Source of the DNA: Planctomicrobium sp.
Lineage (GTDB): Bacteria; Planctomycetota; Planctomycetia; Planctomycetales; Planctomycetaceae
Reading direction: 5' to 3'
NCBI GenBank assembly: GCA_018659505.1
Contig: JABJMI010000573.1
Location: 1 to 6,714 of the forward strand
Length of the DNA stretch: 6,714 nt
The position numbers and the translations under genes were made by a program. Every line of letters starts with the position of its first letter. The stretch's first letter is position 1. The notes under the pieces were generated by a model, which was not told the origin of the DNA, did no database searches, and was given only the letters and a program-made list of their open reading frames with translations. Shown in pieces: positions 4,990 through 6,714 of the stretch.

Positions 4990-6285
4990 ATGCTCTCATC
5001 CCTTGAACTCTCTACGAAGGGAGGTCATTCTCTGGGAAATGAGCTAGAGATTGAAAGATTGGATCACGTGGCTATCACCGAATGGACCCCCACTACAGCG
5101 ACCGAGTTAGGTCGGATTGTTTCAGAAAACTTCCAGAACGAGAAACACCCTTTCTCTCCTGTCGGTGGTCGTACAGCCATCAATCAAAGTTCTGATTCCT
5201 CTCCCGAAATGATCCATCTACTCACCAGTCAATTGAACCGAGTGGTCGACTATCCTTCTCGCGATATGACGATCACCGTTGAAGCAGGCATACGAATAGA
5301 AGCATTGCAGGAGATTCTAAGAGAAAAGAATCAAAGGTTGCCGATAGATATCCCCCAAGCTGGACGGGCATCTTTAGGAGGAGCGATCGCTGCCAATGTG
5401 AGTGGACCAAGCCGATATGGTTATGGAACTTTTCGAGATTATGTGATTGGAATCACAGCGGTCGACGGGCAAGGTCGTCTCTTTTCCGCCGGAGGTAAGG
5501 TCGTCAAAAATGTTGCAGGCTACGATCTGTGCAAACTGCTGATCGGTTCACGAGGCAGCTTGGCGACGATCACAGAAGTCACATTGAAGCTTCGTCCCTT
5601 GAGTGAAGCGAATGCGATTGTCCTCGCTGCATTCGAGCCAGAGAAACCTCTGGAGCCGATACTGGCTGAACTCAATAAGTCCGCGACACGCCCCGTTGTT
5701 TTAGATTTGCTGAATCCCAAAGCGGCTTGGCATCTGAACGGCGAAGCGAATCAAAAACTCCCTGATGGAAAGAACTTGTTATGGATTGAATTCGCAGGGA
5801 CAACTTCGGAGGTTTCCTGGCAAGCATCAACAGTTCAAGAAGAAGTACAGAAGCACCAGCCGACAGAAATCCTCGTCATCGAAACGGAAGAATACCAGCC
5901 AAGTCATGATGCCCTCGTCGAGTTTCGAACGACTTCAGATGATCCATTGACGTTTCATGCAAGCTTTCCGAAATCTCGCTCGCAAGAGTTCTTAACTCTT
6001 GCCACTGAACATGAAATTGCTTTGCAGATTCATGCTGGCAATGGCGTCGCCTATGGTCACTTGCCAGATCGATGTACAACTTCCTCGACAGCGAACGAAA
6101 TGCTGCGTCCTTTCAGAGATCTCGCTGAGAGTTCTGGAGGAGGTCTCACCATTCTCAATTCTGATCCCGAGTGGTCCTCTGAGATCGAGTCCGCTGCTCA
6201 ACGCAATCAGGCAAGGGATCTCATGCAGGGCATAAAGAAAACCTTGGACCCAGCGAATCTGATGAGTCCAGGACTGTTTCTTTAA
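4990..6285 (+). CDS. glcE: FAD-binding oxidoreductase, glycolate oxidase subunit GlcE-like
   Basis: GlcE is the second FAD-binding subunit of the GlcDEF glycolate dehydrogenase, which oxidises glycolate to glyoxylate at the membrane. The 431-residue protein has an FAD_binding_4 domain: PVGGRTAI (57-64), the TVEAGIRIEALQEIL strand and helix (96-110), ASLGGAIAANVSGPSRYGYGTFRDY (127-151) and the GlcE-typical AGGKVVKNVAGYDLCKLLIGSRGSL (167-191) ending in ITEVTLKLRP. The C-terminus, MQGIKKTLDPANLMSPGLFL (412-431), is the standard end of this superfamily. It is about 80 residues longer than E. coli GlcE, with a short N-terminal extension and a longer middle (about 205-345). No iron-sulfur motif is present, as expected. 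Neither glcD nor glcF is next to it here, so its partners are presumably elsewhere, or it serves another 2-hydroxyacid dehydrogenase. It probably shares a transcript with mtnA, 53 bases downstream with no terminator between. Confidence 0.85.
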   Translation: MLSSLELSTKGGHSLGNELEIERLDHVAITEWTPTTATELGRIVSENFQNEKHPFSPVGGRTAINQSSDSSPEMIHLLTSQLNRVVDYPSRDMTITVEAGIRIEALQEILREKNQRLPIDIPQAGRASLGGAIAANVSGPSRYGYGTFRDYVIGITAVDGQGRLFSAGGKVVKNVAGYDLCKLLIGSRGSLATITEVTLKLRPLSEANAIVLAAFEPEKPLEPILAELNKSATRPVVLDLLNPKAAWHLNGEANQKLPDGKNLLWIEFAGTTSEVSWQASTVQEEVQKHQPTEILVIETEEYQPSHDALVEFRTTSDDPLTFHASFPKSRSQEFLTLATEHEIALQIHAGNGVAYGHLPDRCTTSSTANEMLRPFRDLAESSGGGLTILNSDPEWSSEIESAAQRNQARDLMQGIKKTLDPANLMSPGLFL

Positions 6286-6338
6286 ACGAGAAAACTGCAC
6301 ACAAAATCACTCAAACTTCAAAATCATAAATCAACAAA

Positions 6339-6714
6339 ATGACTGAAACAACGACTCCCCCACGCACGATGAGATGGAACGGTGGTCCCGATGGCTCACT
6401 GACAATGATTGACCAAACGCTCTTGCCGGTCGAGTTCAAAGAGATCAACTGCCGTACAGTCGAAGAGGTCTGGGAAGCGATCAAAATGCTGCGAGTTCGT
6501 GGTGCCCCTGCCATTGGCTGCGCTGCGGCATATGGCGTCATCATTGGAGTGCAGGGAGAGGGAGTCTCTGCGGATCGGCAAGCCTTTAATGCGAAGCTTA
6601 AGCAGGTGACCGATTACCTGGCTGAAAGCCGTCCCACAGCTGTGAACTTGTTCTGGGCATTGGACCGGATGAAAGCGGTCGCTCAAGAAAACAGTTCGTT
6701 TTCGCCGAACGAAA
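6339..6714 (+). CDS. mtnA: S-methyl-5-thioribose-1-phosphate isomerase, N-terminal part (runs off the right edge)
   Basis: MtnA converts methylthioribose 1-phosphate to methylthioribulose 1-phosphate in the methionine salvage pathway, in the cytoplasm. The frame from ATG at 6339 gives 125 codons and is still open at the window end; the family is usually about 340-370 residues. Diagnostic strings are MRWNGGPDGSLTMIDQTLLP (11-30), VRGAPAIGCAAAYG (53-66) and the substrate-binding ESRPTAVNLFWALDRM (96-111), including the arginines of RGAPAIG (Arg54) and SRPTAVNL (Arg98). The catalytic Cys and Asp lie beyond the edge. The start is supported by the family's usual N-terminus; the next ATG, at codon 11, is possible. 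No Shine-Dalgarno is visible in the AT-rich 53-base gap after glcE. Confidence 0.95.
   Translation, partial: MTETTTPPRTMRWNGGPDGSLTMIDQTLLPVEFKEINCRTVEEVWEAIKMLRVRGAPAIGCAAAYGVIIGVQGEGVSADRQAFNAKLKQVTDYLAESRPTAVNLFWALDRMKAVAQENSSFSPNE

Noticed and set aside
5992..6300. Minus-strand frames opposite the end of glcE
   Set aside because: They are antisense to a well-supported gene and have no motifs or ribosome binding sites.

Overview
The window looks like ordinary chromosome from a Planctomycetota bacterium, probably a Gimesia/Rubinisphaera-like lineage. This is an inference from gene content and protein style: a basic, low-complexity protein with an N-terminal zinc ribbon, a His-rich secreted Cu/Zn SOD, a long ThyX, a RimK with a C-terminal regulatory domain, weak or absent Shine-Dalgarno sequences, long intergenic regions and moderate GC. 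No marker gene in the window fixes the genus.

Layout. Positions 1-442 (minus) hold the N-terminal 147 codons of a zinc-ribbon protein that runs off the left edge. Positions 458-751 (minus) hold a doubtful small ORF with only a TTG start. Positions 866-1447 (plus) encode an exported Cu/Zn superoxide dismutase. It converges on a RimK-type glutamate ligase (1517-2737, minus), with a strong hairpin terminator between them. A gene-free stretch (2738-3389) carries a decayed repeat and a minus-strand terminator. thyX lies at 3390-4298 (minus). A second gene-free stretch (4299-4989) holds a roughly 440-bp element built of nested inverted repeats. A GlcE-like FAD-binding protein (4990-6285, plus) follows, and then the first 125 codons of mtnA (6339 to the right edge, plus). 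The last two genes probably form one transcription unit.

The genes do not form one pathway. They cover oxidative-stress defence (SOD), ribosomal protein modification (RimK), dTMP synthesis (ThyX), glycolate or other 2-hydroxyacid oxidation (GlcE) and methionine salvage (MtnA). No phage, transposase, CRISPR array, tRNA or rRNA is visible.

The least explained signal is intergenic. Three different arrays, each of three 9-bp units (CACGAAAGA-like, ACAGGATNN-like and CACAGAGGN-like), occur outside genes. Two of the types are arranged as mirror-image pairs, nested inside an 11-bp perfect terminal inverted repeat (4516-4526 and 4944-4954). A diverged partial copy of the inner part lies 1.7 kb away, between rimK and thyX. 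This is best read as a non-autonomous, possibly structured repeat family. Its function cannot be told from this window.
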